This document shows, one piece after another, positions 6,641-8,147 of a stretch of 8,147 bases of DNA (positions are counted from its first letter, which is position 1; every line of letters starts with the position of its first letter). The position numbers and the translations under genes were made by a program. The stretch comes from Caulobacteraceae bacterium (GTDB taxonomy: Bacteria > Pseudomonadota > Alphaproteobacteria > Caulobacterales > Caulobacteraceae). Below the pieces are notes generated by a model. That model searched no databases. It saw only the letters and a list, made by a program, of their open reading frames with translations, and was not told where the DNA came from. Where the stretch lies: contig CANMXH010000100.1 of the NCBI GenBank assembly GCA_947501315.1, forward strand, positions 1 through 8,147, in the 5' to 3' direction.

Positions 6641-6665
6641 AACGCCCGTCCGACGGCCGGGTTCC
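6641..6665 (-). promoter_or_regulatory. EcfG-type promoter of nepR-ecfG
   Basis: On the - strand GGAAC (6665-6661), 16 bases, then CGTT (6644-6641). It faces nepR-ecfG and implies positive feedback of EcfG on its own operon. The expected transcript start near 6633 leaves a leader of about 20 bases to the GTG at 6613 or about 38 to the ATG at 6595. The spacer contains the 11-bp palindrome CCGTC-C-GACGG (6646-6656). Confidence 0.88.
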
Positions 6666-6706
6666 TGTGGAAGCGTCGATAACCGTCAAAAATTGTGCGC
6701 CTGAGT

Positions 6707-6731
6707 GGAACCGTGGCCGATTTGATACGTT
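6707..6731 (+). promoter_or_regulatory. EcfG-type promoter of phyR
   Basis: GGAAC (6707-6711), 16 bases, then CGTT (6728-6731), on the + strand and about 51 bases before the phyR ATG. It is back to back with the nepR promoter; 41 bases separate the two -35 elements. PhyR, which activates the response, would thus be induced by the response. Confidence 0.88.
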
Positions 6732-6782
6732 GAGGGGGCCAGCGCTTCCTTTGTGGAGCCGCTTCTGTCGGGGATTTTACAC

Positions 6783-7580
6783 ATGAGTCTGCTGGCTCGC
6801 CTTGCGCCGCACCTTCCGTATGTCCGTCGCTATGCCCGCGCCCTGACCGGCGACCAGGCCACCGGTGACAACTATGTCCGTGTCGCCCTCGAAGCCCTCG
6901 CGGCCGGTGAGCTCCAGCTTTCACCCGAAATGACGCCGCGCGTGGCTCTGTACCATGTCTTTCACGCCATCTGGACCACCACCGGTGCCCGGCTGGAAGA
7001 CATGAGCGGAATCAGGGGTCGCGAGGACGATGCAACGCGCCGCCTGATGCGGATCGCGCCGCGTTCGCGCCAGGCCTTCCTGCTGACCGCCCTGGAGGGC
7101 TTTACCCCGTCCGAGGCCGCCCAGATCCTTGACGCCGACCCCCGTGACGTCGACCGGCTGATCGCGGACGCCCAGACGGATATCGACAGGGAACTGGCGA
7201 CCGACGTCCTGATCATCGAGGACGAGGCCATCATCTCGGCCGATATCGAGAGCCTGGTAGAGGAACTGGGCCATCGGGTTACCGGTACCGCCACCACCCA
7301 CGCCGAGGCCGTCGATGCCGTTGCCCGTCATCGCCCGGGTCTGGTGCTGGCCGACATCCAGCTGGCCGACGGGTCGTCGGGGATCGAAGCGGTGAAGGAG
7401 ATTCTGAAACAGATCGACGTGCCGGTCATCTTCATCACCGCCTTCCCGGAGCGGCTGCTGACCGGAGAACGGCCCGAGCCGACCTTCCTGATCACCAAAC
7501 CGTTCCAGCCGGAAACGGTGAAGGCGGCGATCAGCCAGGCCCTGTTCTTCCACCCGGCACGCCAGAGAGCGGCCGCGTAA
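6783..7580 (+). CDS. phyR: General stress response regulator PhyR (sigma-like plus receiver domain)
   Basis: A 265-residue anti-anti-sigma response regulator. Residues about 1-130 mimic an ECF sigma factor: the start LAPHLPYVRRYARALTGDQA resembles EcfG PHLRAFARSLTGDPTA, and a sigma-4-like part follows (RSRQAFLLTALEGFTPSEAAQI, about 94-115). Residues about 140-258 form a receiver domain with acidic Glu146-Asp147-Glu148, phosphoacceptor Asp191 (in LADIQLADG), Thr219 and Lys239 (in ITKPF). Phosphorylation opens the protein so that the sigma-like domain binds NepR and frees EcfG. I chose the ATG at 6783, with GGGGA 8 bases upstream; a GTG at 6753 would add 10 residues unlike the family. It diverges from nepR and carries its own EcfG-type promoter and a terminator. 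Confidence 0.96.
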   Translation: MSLLARLAPHLPYVRRYARALTGDQATGDNYVRVALEALAAGELQLSPEMTPRVALYHVFHAIWTTTGARLEDMSGIRGREDDATRRLMRIAPRSRQAFLLTALEGFTPSEAAQILDADPRDVDRLIADAQTDIDRELATDVLIIEDEAIISADIESLVEELGHRVTGTATTHAEAVDAVARHRPGLVLADIQLADGSSGIEAVKEILKQIDVPVIFITAFPERLLTGERPEPTFLITKPFQPETVKAAISQALFFHPARQRAAA

Positions 7581-7621
7581 AGCCAGCTGTCGGGCCGGGT
7601 TGCGGTCCCGTGTCTACTCCA

Positions 7622-7648
7622 GGGCGGATCCTCGTGGTCCGCCTTTTT
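7622..7648 (+). terminator. Rho-independent terminator of phyR
   Basis: GGCGGA (7623-7628) pairs with TCCGCC (7638-7643) around a 9-base loop, directly followed by five T. It lies about 45 bases after the phyR stop codon. The stem is short but the form is classical. Confidence 0.8.
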
Positions 7649-7725
7649 CCTTGCATCGGCTGGACAGCAGGCCGGGCCTTGCAGACTATGCGGGTTCACA
7701 AAGAAAACCCCAGGAAGACCCGGAG

Positions 7726-8147
7726 ATGGCCATGGCTCGCGTGAATCGTCAGTGGGTGTTGCGCCAGCGGCCCAAGGGTTTGATCCGGCCCGGAGACCTC
7801 GAACTGGTCGAGGGACCGGTTCCGGCCCTGAAAGAATCCCAGGTTCTGGTCCGCACGGTCTATCTGTCGCTGGACCCCACCAATCGCACCTGGATGAACG
7901 ATGCCGAGGGTTATCTGCCGCCGGTACCGATCGGCGGGGTCATGCGCGGCCTGACCCTCGGTGTGGTCGAGGAAAGCCGTTCCAGCCGGTTCCGGGCCGG
8001 CGATGTGGTGTCCCCGATGGCCGGCGGCTGGGCGGACTATGCCGTGGTCAATGAGATGGAGCTCCGGCAGGTGCACCGCGCGCCCGGCATGCCGCTGACC
8101 GCGAATCTGAGCGTGCTCGGCATGACCGGAATGACGGCCTATTTCGG
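7726..8147 (+). CDS. NADP-dependent medium-chain oxidoreductase, CurA/YncB type (3' end beyond window)
   Basis: The first 140 residues of a zinc-independent MDR enzyme of the CurA/YncB/prostaglandin reductase/leukotriene B4 dehydrogenase group, which reduces the double bond of alpha,beta-unsaturated carbonyl compounds with NADPH in the cytoplasm. Seen: the N-terminus NRQWVLRQRPKG, the group motif YLSLDPTNRTWMND (about residues 48-61), the catalytic-domain stretch GDVVSPMAGGWADYAVV (about 93-109) and the start of the cofactor-domain signature LGMTGMTAYFG at the window edge. Usual length is about 335-345 residues, so more than half is missing. The ATG at 7726 has AGGAAG 8 bases upstream; the in-frame ATG at 7732 with GGAG 6 bases upstream is an equal alternative. 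It follows the phyR terminator, so it is probably a separate unit. I see no EcfG promoter in front of it. Confidence 0.9.
   Translation, partial: MAMARVNRQWVLRQRPKGLIRPGDLELVEGPVPALKESQVLVRTVYLSLDPTNRTWMNDAEGYLPPVPIGGVMRGLTLGVVEESRSSRFRAGDVVSPMAGGWADYAVVNEMELRQVHRAPGMPLTANLSVLGMTGMTAYF

Noticed and set aside
6621..6704. A 27-codon + strand open frame with GGAGGAAA about 17 bases upstream
   Set aside because: The spacing is too long, the frame overlaps both EcfG promoters, and the product has no recognisable features.
6666..6706. A TTGACG element on the - strand (6689-6684) as the -35 of a housekeeping nepR promoter
   Set aside because: No recognisable -10 element follows at 16-18 bases; that position falls on the EcfG -35 box.
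6921..7553. A 210-codon open frame antisense to phyR
   Set aside because: It mirrors the phyR coding frame, and its product shows no domain and is glycine/aspartate-rich. It is a composition shadow.

Overview
This is a GC-rich chromosomal segment that reads like an alphaproteobacterium. The best fit is a member of the Caulobacteraceae (Brevundimonas or Caulobacter type); that assignment is inferred from gene content and order, since no marker gene was compared. The centre of the window is the core general stress response (GSR) locus of Alphaproteobacteria: phyR diverges from nepR-ecfG, with the sensor kinase phyK downstream of ecfG. The same order is known for phyR/nepR/sigT/phyK in Caulobacter crescentus.

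Left part (1-1780): the 5' two thirds of an alanine dehydrogenase gene runs leftward off the window. A divergent Lrp/AsnC-family regulator is probably its local transcription factor, and a perfect 15-bp palindrome sits against the regulator's ribosome-binding site. A small acidic protein of unknown function follows on the + strand.

Middle-left (1780-3960): two - strand genes form a likely operon. The first encodes an MHS-type major facilitator transporter with a large extra periplasmic domain, the second a 69-residue two-helix membrane protein. Upstream lie a very strong 14-bp hairpin terminator and a 45-residue entericidin-like lipoprotein gene. The entericidin gene has its own stress-sigma promoter inside the 3' end of phyK.

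Middle-right (4001-7650): phyK, ecfG and nepR on the - strand and phyR on the + strand. Three sites match the EcfG promoter pattern GGAAC-N16-CGTT exactly: one before nepR, one before phyR and one before the entericidin gene. In the established GSR pathway a HisKA_2/HWE-type kinase such as PhyK controls phosphorylation of the PhyR receiver. The sigma-like domain of PhyR then captures the anti-sigma factor NepR, and EcfG is freed to transcribe GGAAC/CGTT promoters. Here those would include the promoters of its own regulators (feedback) and an envelope lipoprotein. A rho-independent terminator closes phyR.

Right edge (7726-8147): the start of a zinc-independent medium-chain NADP-dependent oxidoreductase of the CurA/YncB/prostaglandin-reductase type, cut by the window end.

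No mobile element, CRISPR array, tRNA or rRNA is visible, and no gene-free stretch exceeds about 170 bases. The stress locus itself is a known system. The least explained items are the periplasmic insert of the transporter and its small membrane partner, the uncharacterised acidic protein, the nested inverted repeats in the nepR promoter, and the Lrp-site palindrome.
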